Below, in pieces: positions 38,758-50,639 of a stretch of 64,000 nt of DNA (position 1 is the first letter of the stretch; each line of letters starts with the position of its first letter). A model generated the notes under the pieces. The model was given only the letters and a program-made list of their open reading frames with translations. It searched no databases and was not told where the DNA came from. Source of the DNA: Prorocentrum cordatum (Eukaryota > Sar > Dinophyceae > Prorocentrales > Prorocentraceae); NCBI GenBank assembly GCA_963575745.1, contig CAUYUJ010016698.1, forward strand, positions 124,001 through 188,000, written 5' to 3'. Made by a program: the position numbers and the translations under genes.

Positions 38758-39840
38758 CAAGAGCAACCCAGGCCTTGGAAGGCCACCCTTCTGTTGTTCG
38801 CGTCGGGGCTCCACCTTGGAATGGTCTTCGCCCTGAGTGCCTCCACGGCGCCCCGAGGCCGCGGCGAAAGGACTCATTTTCTCGACCCGCGCTGCTTAGG
38901 TCACCCGGGGGCGCGAAGAGAATCGCGCTTGGCGCGTCGCGGCCGGCGCTTGGCAATTGCCTTTCTCCAATGCGGCTTCGCAAGGGCGCGAAGATGGCGG
39001 CGCGTCGCGAATCGCGGGGCGCGGCGCGTGAAGGTAGGCGACTGTACACGTTTGGACTGCGTGCGTTCCCCCCTCGCCCCAGAGGAGGCGCGGTGGAGCC
39101 TTGGCAGGCGCCAGCGGGCCACCGCTCTGAACGCGGCCCTGGTCGTCTCTCGCCTCCCTTCTTCCTCCATCCCGCACTTTGTTGTGTCCTCCTCCTCATG
39201 TTCCTCCTCCTCCTCCTCCGCTTCCTCTTGGTCGTCCCAGTGGGACCCGCTTGCGCGCCCATCCCTCTTGTGGTGCCCATTGCCCCACAGCGCACAAGCA
39301 CAGCTTTTCACTGGGAATCGACGGCAGTGGCCCGGCGTGTAGCCTGTGCCTGGGCTTTTCTCTATGCCAGCGTTCCTGCCCACGCACCGCTTGGTATATG
39401 CTTGATCAGTCAGTCAGTCAGCCAGCTTGAGGCCACGGCCTCACCCACCTGGCCTGAGGTAGGGGCGGACATCTGTCCGCAGTCGTGGCCCGCCCCTTCC
39501 CTCCGTCCCGCCCGACCCAGTCCCTGGGACCGGTTTTTCATCCTGGGTCGTTTTTGATGACGCTCCCGAGGCCCCGCGAGGGCCCCGCGAGGCCGAAGAT
39601 AGCAACGAACCCCCGGCCGCGATTTTTTCATGACCCGAAGGGGTCTGGGCTCTGGGACGACCCCTACTGTTGCCCCTCGGGCGGAGCGGGGGTCGATGGT
39701 CCTCAGGACGTGTGTTAGCCCAATGTGTGTGTTGCCCCGATCGGCTCCGCCGGTCGCACGCAGCCTGCCCCGGCCCTCATTCACACCGCCTTCGTCGCAC
39801 CGCAGGGCTGCCGTGAACCACCACTGTTTGGCGTTGCAGG
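38758..39840. other. No firm gene; GC-rich
   Basis: Contains a CTCCTCC stretch (39190-39230) and open frames on both strands between 38700 and 39380, all with arginine/serine-biased composition. A segment at about 39510-39590 recurs at 40434-40516 (CC-GTTTTTCATCCTG-GTCGTTT). Confidence 0.3.
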
Positions 39841-39985
39841 CGGACCGAGGTATGAGATCGAGGTCGGCTCGGGGAGGGTGCCCTGGGGCTCTTCGTGCTT
39901 TTGGGATGTTCCCTGTGCATCCTGGGGAGAGGAGCTCTGGGTGCTCTGTGTTCTTTCGGCTCGCGGGGGGCCTCATGCTCTTGCC
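39841..39985 (+). repeat. Dispersed repeat D, copy 2
   Basis: CGGACCGAGGTATGAGATCG, AGGTCGGCTCGGGGAGGGTG, GATGTTCCCTGTGCATCC, as at 26226-26360. Confidence 0.65.
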
Positions 39986-41162
39986 CTGGGCACGATTTTG
40001 ACACGTCCTGGGCACGATTGTGACACACGTCCTGGGGCTCTCCGGACAGGAGCCTCGCCCGGGAGGGTCAGATGGAGGCGGCGCCGCCCCACGGAGAGTC
40101 TGCGCAGCTTCCGCCCTGGGCCGGTGGGCGTCCATCCCGATGCCCTTCGGTCTGCCTGCCGACTCGATGTGCTTCGATGTCCGCTTCGGCTTTCCGACTC
40201 GACGTGTTTCGAGTGCCGCTTCGCCTTTCCGACTCGACTTTGGTCAGCCCCGCGCGCCAAAGGGGGTGGGAGGGCTTCTCAGAGGCACCCCTGCGTCTCG
40301 GAAGGCGCGGGCCTTGTCCACAGATGCAGGGCCAGCGCCTCCTGAGACGCAGCCTCCTTCGAAGAAGCCTCCCCCCCTCCCCCTTCCCAGACGTGCGACG
40401 TGTGGATGTCTGTCGATGCGCGCAGCCTGGGAGCCCCGATCCGTTCCCACGGGCCGGTTTCTCATCCTGAGTCGTTTCTTCACGGTCGTGGGGCCCAGGG
40501 AGGGCCTCGGCGGCCGAGCACCCCCCCCCCAAAAAAAAAACAGCACCCTCTGCGCGCCGTCAGCCCTCGCCCCAGGTGCCCCCGGGATGCTCGTGGTGGC
40601 CCAGGCGGCCTCCAGAGCACCCCTCGCGAGGCCCAGAGGGCCCCGCCGGGCTCCAGAACGGAGCGAGAACCTGGGGGCACTCTGGGTCCAGGGCACCTCT
40701 GGCAACCCCCGAGAAGTCCTCCTCCTCGCTCACCGCAGGCCGTTTCGTCGCCAGATGTCCTTTTCAACCGCGTCGGCAGATGCCCTTTTCCAGCACGGTT
40801 AGAAGAAGAACAACGGGAACAAAAAACACAAACTGTCGGAGTTCCGTGCGGATTTCTTGGAGTTGCTTTGGAGCCCCCTGGTGGCGCCTCCACCGCCGCC
40901 CCTGGCGCGCTCCGCGCGCCAGAGAGGGGGCCCAGCGCCGAGAAAGATGCGAGCAGGCGGCCGAGGAGGAGATGGGGAAGAAGCGGCGCGGGGAAGCGCC
41001 CTGTGTCTCACGATCGGTTCCGTGCCGCACTCGCGGGCTGGACAAGTTTTGACCCCTCCTAATTACCAGGTCGGACGAGTGGCGGGAAATAACGGGGAAG
41101 GCGGGGGGGCAAGCCTGGGGCCCGACAGCAGCTGCCCCCACCCTCCACGGGAGTACCAGGGC
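39986..41162. other. No gene seen
   Basis: GC-rich. Several TCCGACTCGA/GCCTTTCCGACTC words lie near 40175-40245. Frames on both strands are unconvincing. Confidence 0.3.
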
Positions 41163-41690
41163 TCGTTTCCCTTGTGTTTTCACAAGGTTTCCGCGTCCTG
41201 GGCCTCGGAGGCCGCCGCGACGGCCCCAGACATGTTCCAGATCCTCGGCGCGGGCTCCAAGACCATTCCGCAGAGGGCTCCAACAGGCTCCTGGGCAGCC
41301 CAAGAGGGCTCCAGGACGGCTCCAGAAACGACTGCGGGCTCTCGTTTTTCCGGTGTTTCTGCCGAGTTTCGGTGCCTCCGGCCTCCGAGGTCGCAGTGGT
41401 AGGCCCAGACATCTTGAGGGCCCACGGACATGGTCCAAGGTCTATTTCCCAGAGGCCGCCAGCAGGCTCCAGGCTAGCCCAAGAGGGTCCCAAGATGGCT
41501 GCAGGAGTGGGTGCCGGCCCTCATTTACCTTGTGTTTTTAAAACCTGGGCCCTCGGAGCCCGCCGCCATGGGCTCAGACATCGTGGAGGCCCTGGGAGGG
41601 AGCTTCATGACCAATCCCCCAGGGGGCTCCAACAGGCCCAAGGCCAGCCCAAGAGATCCCCAAGAGGGCTCCAGGAGGAGCCCCAGCGCG
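41163..41690 (+). repeat. Three tandem units of about 180 bp
   Basis: Units start near 41163, 41342 and 41522. Each has a T-rich start (CCTTGTGTTTTCACAAGG-like), GGCCTCGGAGGCCGC-like, CCCAGACAT-TT, CAACAGGCTCC-GGC and CAGCCCAAGAG words. They are related to the CCCAAGA domain. Confidence 0.7.
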
Positions 41691-41994
41691 AGGTCACGGA
41701 AGCAGAACCCCAAGTTTGCGTTCGAAAGGCCTCCCAGGAAGGACCAGCAGAGGAGGAGCAGAAGCAGGAGCAGGTGCTTCCGCACACAAGCTCGCATTAG
41801 GAAGACGACGGCCAGGAGAGCGCGGCAGCAGGGATCTGCGGAAAACGAGCACGAGGAGGAGGAGGAGGGGGAGAAGGAGAAAAGCACCAGTGCTTCTGCC
41901 GAACGCGTTCGGGCGAGACTCGTCTGGAACGCGTCGCTAACGAGGACGAGACTCGTCTGGAACGCGTCGGCTAACGAGGACACATACTGAGACC

Positions 41995-42385
41995 GGAGGA
42001 GAGGAGGAGGAGGAGGAGGAGGAGGAGGAGGAGGAGGAGGAGGAGGAGGAGGAGGATGATACTCGCCAGTGCAAACCGAAGTCGTAAGTGATACCCATCT
42101 GCTTCGTGAGAGCCGATACGCTTGATGCACGCTGCTGGAGGCTGCAGCGCGAGACTTGAGCTCTGTAGGGTCACAGTGTAGTCTCCAGCTTACAAGCGCT
42201 ACGGGTTCTCAGCATGTGGGGCCTCCTGGGGCTCTGGGGGGCCTTCTGGGGTCCTCCTGCCAGTCTCGCGCGCCGGGGCCCTCGCGGTGTCCGTTTGGGC
42301 TGGACGAGGACGAGGACGAGGAAGAGGAGGAGGAGGAGGAGGAGGAGGAGGAGGAGAACGAGGAGGAGGAGGAGGAGGAGAGCGC
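41995..42385. repeat. Two GGA arrays
   Basis: (GGA)n at 41995-42056 and a GAGGAC/GAGGAG run at 42303-42383. Between them is mixed sequence without a recognised gene. A poly-Glu frame crosses the second (42156-42659) and continues with an ordinary-looking tail, but the segment after 42425 recurs at 60527, so I do not call it. Confidence 0.85.
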
Positions 42386-42424
42386 CATCGACAGGGAAGG
42401 TGGGGGCCACGAGTTCCGCTGGCT

Positions 42425-42490
42425 CGACGACGTCCGCGTCGCCCGCGCCCGCCCCCTCACTCTTATCCGCAATTGCGGGGTGCTATGTAT
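42425..42490 (+). repeat. Short dispersed repeat shared with 60527-60590
   Basis: GACGTCC, CGCCCCCTCACTCT-ATCCGCA and TGCGGG-TGCTA-GTAT occur in both. Confidence 0.55.
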
Positions 42491-42734
42491 TGTGAGCTTA
42501 TTGAACCGTCTCGGAGCGTCGGAAGCTCGACAAGGCGAGAACGTCCAAATCCTACAGCGACGCACGAAGGAACGACATCGAGGTGAACCCTGTAGCGTGG
42601 GAAATTTCGACGTCAATCTCAAAACTGGCTTGCCCTATAGGAGTCCTAGCTCATCGTAAGTAATTTGTCTTTAGCCCCCCCCTTTTTTCCCATGGCATCC
42701 CCCGTGTTTCTCATGCCCCCCCCTGTATTTCCCA

Positions 42735-42895
42735 ATGACACTTGCTTGCTTGCTCTTGCCCGCTTGCTCTCGCTTGCTTGCTCTTGCTTGCCCTTGCTTG
42801 CTTGCGCTTGATCGCTGGCTCTTGCTTGCTTGTTATTGCTCGCTTGCGCTTGCTTGCTTCCGCTTGCTTGCTTGCGCTTGCTTGATTTTGTTCCT
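42735..42895. repeat. TTGC tetranucleotide array
   Basis: (TTGC/CTTG)n with TCGC and TCTTG variants. Confidence 0.9.
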
Positions 42896-43143
42896 CCCGT
42901 TATCCTCCCGTCCTGTTCCTGCCCTCCTTTCGTCCTCCTCCCATCCTCCTCTCGTCCTCCTCTTATCCCCCTATCTATGATTGAGGCAACGCTGGCTGAT
43001 AAGGTTTTGCACATAGCTCCACTCGGTCTTTTAAAGTGTAGCATTTTTCATCTCAGTGATTTGACGGACAGTCTAAACGTGGAATGTCCATATTGATACG
43101 CCAAAAGGGGATCTCACTGGTCATGCCCCCCCGAGGATGCGAC

Positions 43144-43145
<2 letters not shown>

Positions 43146-43181
<36 letters not shown>

Positions 43182-43324
43182 AAGAGAGAGAGAGAGAGAG
43201 AGAACCACATTTCTGTAGGTGTATAGATTCAAATGCGTATATATACATACAGAGAAAGAGGGAGAGAGAGAGAGAGAGAGGAAAGAAAGGGGAGAGAGAG
43301 AGAGAGAGAGCGACACATATGGAT

Positions 43325-43355
<31 letters not shown>

Positions 43356-43375
43356 AGGAGAGAGGGAGAGGGAGA
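43146..43375. repeat. GA microsatellite cluster
   Basis: AGAGAG runs at 43146-43202, 43252-43310 and 43325-43375 separated by short AT-rich spacers. Confidence 0.9.
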
Positions 43376-43689
43376 GGACATCACGCGTGGATCATGTGGA
43401 AGACATCGTATGTTCGTGTCGACAGTTCGACGCCGTAGTATGAGCCCCTTGGGGGCACAATCCGTTCGTCTTGACCACCTCGCGCATGTTCCGCACAATT
43501 TGTGGACGACTGTGGAGCGCGCCTGAATTTCACGTGATCTTTATGTAGATGAATATGGTTACGAAGATGTTTTATGTCACGGTGTTTGGTTCGTTCATGT
43601 CAACGAAGGTTTTCTGGAAGACGTTATCATCGGCATCTTCGGCTTGCACGAGGGACGTCCACGCTTAGAGCCTCTTTAGGTACGTGACG

Positions 43690-44165
43690 ATGTTAATCCT
43701 CCAACGTGGCAACGCAACGCAAAACAACGTGAGGCAACGCAATGAAAAGCAACGCGCGCCAATGCCAAGCAATTCCAAACAACGCAATGCAATACAATGC
43801 AAAGCAATGCGAAGCACTGCGAAGCTATTTCAAAGCAACGCGCTGCAATACAATGCGATAGCAAAACACAGCAATGCAAAGACATGCAGAACAATGCAAA
43901 GCAAGGCACAGCAATGCATAGCAGCGCAAAGCAACGCAAAGCAACGCAACGCAGTGCAACGCAATGCCATGCAATGTCCAGCAATGCAACGTAATGTAAA
44001 ACAGTGCAAATCAATGTAACACGATGCGAAGCAATACGAACCAATGCAAAGCAACGAAAAGCAAGGCGAGCCAATGCAAAGCAATGCCCAGCAATGCAAA
44101 GCACTGCGAAGCAATGCGAAACCATGCGAAACCATGTGGTTGCAATGCACTGTAATACGATTGCA
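43690..44165. repeat. Degenerate GCAAAGCAAT array
   Basis: About 10-bp units (GCAATGCAAA, GCAACGCAAA) over almost 0.5 kb. Open frames on both strands are by-products. Confidence 0.9.
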
Positions 44166-44439
44166 ATGCAACGCGAGGGGGTGCAACCAGGCGGCGCAGA
44201 CGGGCGCGGACGAGGCCGCCGGGGCCGCAAAGTGGCCGTTTCCTGTATAAAGATGGTGCGACGACGGGGTTGAACGTGGCCGCCGGGACCGCGTTCGGGC
44301 GCAGTTCCATTGAAGAGAATGAAGAACGCCTGAGTGCAAGCAATGTTTGGGGCAAGCATGCGACAAGAAATAATATTATTTACAAGGAGCGAGTATTAGC
44401 CAGTGTGGGCCCTAAACAGTGCGTTTCTAGCAAGCTTCG

Positions 44440-44925
44440 TGGTGCAATCTATGTGGCAATCCGTGTGGTGTGCTCTATCTGGTGCAAGATATCCGGTGCA
44501 ATCTGCGTTGTTCAATCTATGTGGTGCGATCAACGTTGTGCAGCCTGCGTGGTACAATATGTGTTGCACAATCTATGTGCTGCAATCTCCGTGGTGCAAT
44601 CTATGTGGTGCGCCCTATGTTGTGCAATCTACGTGAGGCTATATATATAAATTGGGCAGTCTCTGCGTTGTAATATTTATATGTGAAGCGATCTATGTTT
44701 GCAATATATTGTGAGCGATCCATTTGCTGCAGCCTTTGTGGTGCAATCTATGTTAGGCAATATCTGTGGGGAAATATGGGTGGTGCAATAGATGTGATGC
44801 AATCTATGCGGTGCAAGCTGTGTGGCGCAGTACATGTCGCGCGATCTATGTGGTGTGATTCGTGTTGTGCAATCTATGTGGTGTGATCTATGTTGTGCAA
44901 TCCATTTGGTGCGATCAATGTGCAG
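44440..44925. repeat. Degenerate GTGGTGCAATCTAT array
   Basis: Units of about 14-15 bp (GTGCAATCTATGTG, GTGCGATCAATGTT). Confidence 0.9.
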
Positions 44926-45000
44926 AGAGCGCCCCTCCCCGCCGAGCGGCTGGGTGACGCTGGCCACAGCGCCTTCCAGCCTTCATCACATTTCCACATC

Positions 45001-45207
45001 ATGCTATCGCGAATGGCCTGCCTGCTCTTGTGTTTGGCGGTGCTCTTCGCTCACCACATTCGCAGGGCCACTGCAACGGCCTCCAGGGGCAGAGGAACTG
45101 ACTTTGGGAGGAGCGGTACCTTCAATTGCTTGCACCCAGATTTCGCTAGGGAGTGCATGGGCAACGTGACTCAAGAATTTAAGCTGGTGTACACACATTG
45201 CATATAA
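45001..45207 (+). CDS. Possible small secreted protein or first exon, 68 codons
   Basis: The ATG follows an acceptor-like CCTTCCAG (ending 44979) by 21 nt. Residues 1-20 form a good signal peptide (MLSRMACLLLCLAVLFAHHI). The remainder has three cysteines (43, 52, 67), one sequon (N55-V-T) and ends TAA. A GTGTAC at 45187 could be a donor to further exons. No family is recognised. The sequence differs from the repeat to its left. Confidence 0.33.
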   Translation: MLSRMACLLLCLAVLFAHHIRRATATASRGRGTDFGRSGTFNCLHPDFARECMGNVTQEFKLVYTHCI

Positions 45208-45554
45208 CACGCAGCTTCAAACGTGATCTGCTTCGTGCCTGGCGCGTTCGAGCATCGGGTATACAAGCAAACATGCATCATACAACAAGGCCAGACACCA
45301 CTGAACAAGCACGGGGGTATGCACGCAGCCATGCAAACAATCACATTGCAAACCAGTCACTGCAATAAGCAACCAAGATGTAGGCGCAACGCACTACGAC
45401 TTCAGGTGTACATCCACAGGAAACTGCACATGAACACTACCTTGAGGCGGCTGCCACGAACCCACCCGCCAAGATTGGTCGAGACCTCCTGCTGGCAAGC
45501 CTATCTACCCATCCCGCCACCGTGCCTGGGTTATCGGTCAGAGGCCCCAAGGAT
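45208..45554. other. No gene seen
   Basis: Ordinary composition, AT-richer than the surroundings. No frame is recognised. Confidence 0.3.
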
Positions 45555-45735
45555 GCTTGTGAGGATCTCTTGGGAGACCTCTCGGAAGCCTCTTGGAGGC
45601 GTTTTTTTGGGGGCGTCTCGGGGTCTCTTGGGGGCTTCTTGGGGTCTGACTTGGGCCTCCCGCGGCCTCTTGGGGGCCTCTGAAGGGCACTTCGGGGGCC
45701 TCTGGGGTGATCTTGGGTCAACTTGGGCGGAGGGC
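45555..45735 (-). repeat. CTTGGGGGCC repeat (minus orientation)
   Basis: TCTTGGGAGACCTC, CCTCTTGGAGGC, TTTTTTTGGGGGCGTC, GGGTCTCTTGGG; head at 45531-45550 (TATCGGTCAGAGGCCCCAAG). Confidence 0.7.
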
Positions 45736-46203
45736 CCAGATGGCAGTTCGTGCTCTCCCTCGTGGGCCCCTCTCTGGGCTGAGGCGGTGCACGGCAAAAT
45801 CGGAAGACAGCCAGTGGATTCTGACGGTTCGGGCCTCCTGGGCCGCCTCCAGGACGGCCCAGGACGGCCCAGGAGGCGCCCGCGAGGGCTCCCCAGGGCG
45901 GTCCTCGGGGCCATGTCTGCCCGTGCTGGGCACGCGTGTTCCCGAGCCACGCGCGCGTGGCTTCGTGGGGGAAGTCGCGCGGGCCTTGTGGACGTCGATT
46001 GGGTGGAGAGGAAGCGTGCTGCCAAGCAGGCCGCGGCGACAGAGGGTCGGGGAGCGGAGCCAGCCTCCGGGTGTTGTGGGCGGCGTGCGGCGCTATCCGC
46101 TGCAGCGACAGGGGGGGGGGGGGGCACATCGGAGGAGGAAAGACGCCACAAACATAACACTTTGGGCGCTCCGCGCAGATCTCTTGGATCCGCGATGGCG
46201 TTC

Positions 46204-46350
46204 CAGATGTGTAAAGGATGTTTCAAGCATGCTTCACACACGTGCGGAACATGTGAAAGACGTGTTCGGGACATGCTTCCTGCAGTTTTTGAGCACGTTC
46301 AGAGTTCGATGATAGGACTGTTAGGGTGTCCACTGTCGTGGCATCCACGG
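46204..46350 (+). repeat. Dispersed repeat S, copy 3
   Basis: CCAGATGTGTAAAGGATG to GTTAGGGTGTCCACTGTCG. Its 5' words (GTGGAGAGGAAGCGTGCTGC) lie apart at 46000-46020. Confidence 0.55.
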
Positions 46351-46520
46351 GGAGAGTCGCACGAGCCAGTCCCACGAGCGCCCTGGAGCGCGGGAGAGCG
46401 ACCGGCATGCCGGGCGGCGGGCCCCTGAAAGAGCACCTGCAAGGTCTGATCCAGAGAGCTCGAAGGGACCCGAAGACGCTCCAGTTTGTGCCTCGGGGCA
46501 AGGAAGCGGGTTCATCCTTG

Positions 46521-46687
46521 TGGAGTTCGATTAGTGGAGGGGAAGCATGTTGCCAAATATTTTCCAGTTGCCTAAGAAATGTTTCAAGCATGGTTTAAAC
46601 GTGTAAAAACATGCTTGAAGCATTTTGATCACATGTTTTACACGCTGTAGAACATTACAGAGTGCCCATTGTCATTGCGTCGACAAG
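46521..46687 (+). repeat. Dispersed repeat S, copy 4
   Basis: TGGAGTTCGATTAGTGGAGG, TTGCCAAATATTTTCCAG, AAACATGCTTG words, GTGCCCATTGTCATTGCG. Confidence 0.6.
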
Positions 46688-46964
46688 TTTATACATGGGC
46701 AGTAGCACTATATAGAAAGGTATGGGATTTGCTCTGCACTTTGTGCGTAAGATCAAATGTCAAGCCCTGCTTAGTCTATAATCAGCTCTGCTCTGAATTC
46801 TATGATGTGTACATGCTCTCTCGTCTGTGCTATATACTAACTATCGCATTGTGGCACATCTCCGTCCATAGATATCTTGAAATATCTTCTCTATATGCCT
46901 GCATATGTATATAAGCAGATATGGCCGTTGCCACAAGTGCTCTCCCTTTTTCTATCTTCCGTCT

Positions 46965-47090
46965 CTCGCTCTCTCTCTCTCTCTCTCTCTCCCTGTCTCT
47001 CTCTCTCTCTCTCTCCCTGTGTCTCTCTCGCTCTCCCTCTCTCTCTCTCTCTCCCTCTCTCTCTCTCTTTCTCTCTCTCTTCTCCCCTTT
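46965..47090. repeat. CT microsatellite
   Basis: CTCTCT with CCCTGT and TCGCTC variants. Confidence 0.9.
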
Positions 47091-47429
47091 ACTTCTGCTA
47101 CTGACTTGTGGATGATTCAAGAGTCGCTTTGCCGCCTACTTTCAAACTCCTGTTGGAGAGGCTTCCGCCTTTCCGCCGACCCCAGAGAGAGATGTGCGGC
47201 TTCCGCGTTCTCCTCGTCGTGCTGTCTGCGTACAGCTGCTGCGGATCCGGCCCCCTCCTTCTCTGCGGTCTTGGAGGCCTCTTGGGCCGCCTCCGGGCCC
47301 TGCGGAGCCTGCGCGCCGTGGCCACGGGGGTCGTTCCGCCGACGCCAGCAATTGCGAAGGAATAGGTGCACGAAGAGCCGTTGGCCTCGATGAGTCCGAT
47401 TGCGCAGCTTTCTGTTCCTGTGTGTTCGC

Positions 47430-47660
47430 GAGTTCTTGTTCGGACACGCGTGGTGTTGATGCAGACGAGCTGGCGCAGGAAGCAGCCGCGGCGGCCGCAG
47501 CTCCCGCGGCCTGCTGCCCGGCGCGGCATCGGGGCCGACATCATGCGTGTTCACGAGTTTTTGTGCGAACACGTGGTGTTGATGCAGAGCAGCTGGCGCA
47601 GGAAGCAACCGCGGCAGCTCGGGCTCCCGTGGCCTGCCGAGGAATGCCCTGCGCGGCATC
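47430..47660 (+). repeat. Tandem duplication, 116-bp unit
   Basis: GTGTTCGCGAGTTCTTGT and GTGTTCACGAGTTTTTGT begin copies near 47431 and 47547. Both continue GTGGTGTTGATGCAGA, CAGCTGGCGCAGGAAGCA-like and CCTGC-CGGCGCGGCATCG-like. The unit is not a multiple of three, so a protein spanning it would change frame. Confidence 0.75.
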
Positions 47661-48092
47661 GCGACCTACAGCGGGGGGAGGGCGAGGATGTGGAGGTGGA
47701 GGGTAACATGAGTATGAGGAGGGGGTGAGGGGGTGTAGTAGGTATGATGCGCGGCGGCTCTGCGCGCGAGGCGCGGAAGCATGACGGCGCAGCGTCTCGA
47801 ATTTCGACCTCGCCAGCGCAGGCTGGCTGGAGCCAGTGAAGTTTCGTTTATCTTTGACTGTCCTGGCTGGCTGGCTGGATGCCTGGCCGCTCGGCGCGGG
47901 TGCGCCCCCCCTGCTTCCTCGTCCTCTTGCTTCCCTGCTCAGCCTGCGTGGGCACTGCGGCGCAGCGTTGCCGGCGGGCACTTGGCTTCCTCAATGCCGG
48001 CCAGCAGGGGCATTGAGTGTAGTCGTACGCGCGTGCGCCGGACGGCGCTGGCGTTGGCTTGCGCTCTTGAGTCTGAACTCCTCTCGCGGTGG

Positions 48093-48170
48093 AGGAGGAG
48101 GAGGAGGAGGAGGAGGAGGAGGAGGAGGAGGAGGAGGAGGAGGAGGAGGAGGAGGAGGAGGGGGAGGGGG
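48093..48170. repeat. GGA array
   Basis: Uninterrupted (GGA)n of about 70 bp. Confidence 0.95.
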
Positions 48171-49079
48171 GGGAAGATGACGCGGAAGGTGAGGAGGAGA
48201 ACCGCGACGGGAGTTGAACACGCCACGGTGCGTGCCACGGGCCTCGATGCGTTCCTTTGCCGCAAGTGCTGCACCGCCGCCGCTATTTTTTGTTTCGGAC
48301 TTTCCACAAGCTTGCAGTCGACGCCCACAGACGAGCGGCCCTAGGCACCCACGGGAGCCCCAGCAACGCGTAGCGCCCTATTATTCTACAATTTTCAACT
48401 ACCCACTGCCACAGAAATTATCCAGCCATTCCAATACCTCGCTCAATGCAGCGACGGGCTCGCCCGTGGGATGGAGTCCCCGCAGTCTCCGTGTTTGTTG
48501 AGGTGCCGCGAGCATCTGCAGTTGTCGAGCACCATCAGCAGACGGGGCCCAACTTGTTGGTGTGTTTGTTTTCCTTCCCCTCCTCCGCCTTCACCCCCCC
48601 TCCCCCGATTGAGGGGTGCTGCTCGTGCACGCCGCGCATCGTACGGCCTTTTGGCTACCCAGTTTGAGTCTGCCAGGGCCCTCGCGCCAGATCCTTCGCC
48701 CGGTCCTCCCAGCGCGTCGTGTCCATCCAGTGGGCTCCGAGACTTCCACCGAAAATGGTGATACATGATCTGCCAGTTGTTATAACATGTGATTCCTTTT
48801 GCCCTCACGTCTCACACCGCCTGTCACTGTAATTTATATTGGCTCGAAGTGCGCCGGCAGCGGCGCAATCCATATATTACCGAGCCGTCGCGACAGCAGG
48901 CAGTGCTCAAACAGTACTGGCTCGGGCTGCACCTTGTATTGAAAAAATACATCTAGCGAGTCAGGCATCAGTCAGGGACTTGCAGTGGCACATCCTCCAG
49001 ACCATGGCTAACCCAAACCCGCTGTGCGTTGTGGAAGTCCCCTTGCCTGCCCTTCAGTTTCTTGGCCCAGGGGTTAGTC
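48171..49079. other. No firm gene
   Basis: A frame with natural composition runs from about 48842 to 49070 (SIYYRAVATAGSAQTVLARA within it), but it has no ATG start and runs into a minisatellite. It may be an exon remnant. Confidence 0.25.
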
Positions 49080-49190
49080 CTCCCGCTCCTCTGGTCTGGT
49101 CCTCCCGCTCTTGCTGTCTGGTCTTCCCGCTCCTCTTGTTGGTCTGGTCTGTTCCTCCCGCTCATCTGGTCTGGTCCTCCCGCTCTTGCA
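49080..49190. repeat. Minisatellite CTGGTCTGGTCCTCCCGCTC
   Basis: Five or so diverged copies of about 20-22 bp, ending TTGCAG. Confidence 0.75.
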
Positions 49191-49584
49191 GATGTTACGG
49201 CTTGCGCCGCACCGCCGACCTCTTTGGGGGCCCTTGATGGTTTCTTGCTGGTTCGTCGTTGTAGCAGCCTCTGGGAGCTGCGCGACCTTTCGAAAGAACG
49301 ACACCATGCTGACGAGGGGTGTGGTCAGACACGTAGGGATCATGTTGGGGTTTCTGAGGACCTTATAATCGAAGACGCCTACGGCGAATCACTGCCGCCC
49401 AGTGCCTTTTTGGAAACGCCTATGTGGCCGAACGTTGGGCTAGAGCTTGGCCAAACTATCGGGCCATGAGTTCCCCGAGTCGGTTTGGAAAGCCTTCGGG
49501 GAACACGTGGGGGATAATGGACACAAAGAGGAAGAGGACTAGAACGAGGAAGAGGAAGAGGAAGAGTCGGAGGAGGAGGCTTCT

Positions 49585-50190
49585 TGGGAGCCTCTTCGGG
49601 CACTCTTGGGGCCTGCTGGGAGCATCCTGAGTGCCTCTTGGGGGCCTCTTGGGGGCCTCCTGCTGGGGGCCTTTGGGGACCTCTTGGGGGCCTCTTTGGC
49701 CGTCTTAGAAAATTCTTGGTCGTCGGGGGCCGTCTTGGAGGTCTCTCTGAACCGACTTGGGGTCCTCTTGGGGCGCCTCAGGGCCATCTTGGAAGCCTCT
49801 TCGGCCGTCTTGGAACCCTCTTAGGGCCGTCTTGGGGACCTCTTGGGCCGTCATGGGGCCATCTTGGAGCCCTCGTGAACGATCTTGGCGCGACCTTGGG
49901 GGCCTCTTGGGCCGTCTTCGGCCGACGGAAAGCCGAAAAGGCGCAAATGCCAAAATCTTTCAAACACCATAAGAACATCAATGATTTGTTCCCTCTTCGG
50001 GCCTCCCTTGAGGACCTCTTGGAGGCCTCATGGGCCGTATTGGAGGCCTCTTGGGGGCCTCTTGGGCCATTTTGAGGCCGTCTTAGGCCGTCTCGAGTGC
50101 ATCTTGGCTCGTCTTGGAGGCATCTTGGAGCCATCTTAGCCGTCTTGGAGGCCATCTTGGTCGTCTTAGACGCATATTGGCCGTCTTGGA
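49585..50190 (-). repeat. CTTGGGGGCC repeat domain (minus orientation)
   Basis: Dense GGCCTCTTGGGGGCC/CGTCTTGGAGGC words. A reverse-complemented T-rich box at about 49915-49990 (CCGACGGAAAGCCGAAAAGG). Confidence 0.75.
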
Positions 50191-50639
50191 CGCGACAGGG
50201 GGAACCGCCCAGGCATTGTCCCAGACCCCAGCGGGGCGGGCCGAAACCCCATGAGGAGATCTTTTGGAAAAAGAACCAAAACCAAAACCGAAAGGATCCA
50301 GCACGCCAGGCACCCCTGTGATGAATCAACAGGGGGCGGCGGATTTAATGCTCTTCGGCCCATGCCGCCACCGGGCCTGGGTTGTGGGTCAGAGTCCTCC
50401 AGGATGTTTCTTCTCTTCGGAACGCTCTTGGGGGCCTCTGGGAGGGCAGTTTTGATGCCTCTTAGGAGTTTCTTGGGGTTCTCTTGAAGCGGGGCCTCTG
50501 TGGGGCTTCCTGGGTGCCTCTTGGGGACCTCTGAGAAGCTGATAGGGGGGCTTTTTTATGATAGCTTTCCGAAAGGATTTCGAACGATTTGTGAAAGGAT
50601 CCTGGAAGGCCCCGTTGGAAGGTTGATGGGGGGCTTATA

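Noticed and set aside
41700-41990. Arg/Ser-rich frame with a 33-bp duplication
   Set aside because: It continues from the 180-bp tandem repeat and precedes a GGA array; composition is explained by repeats.
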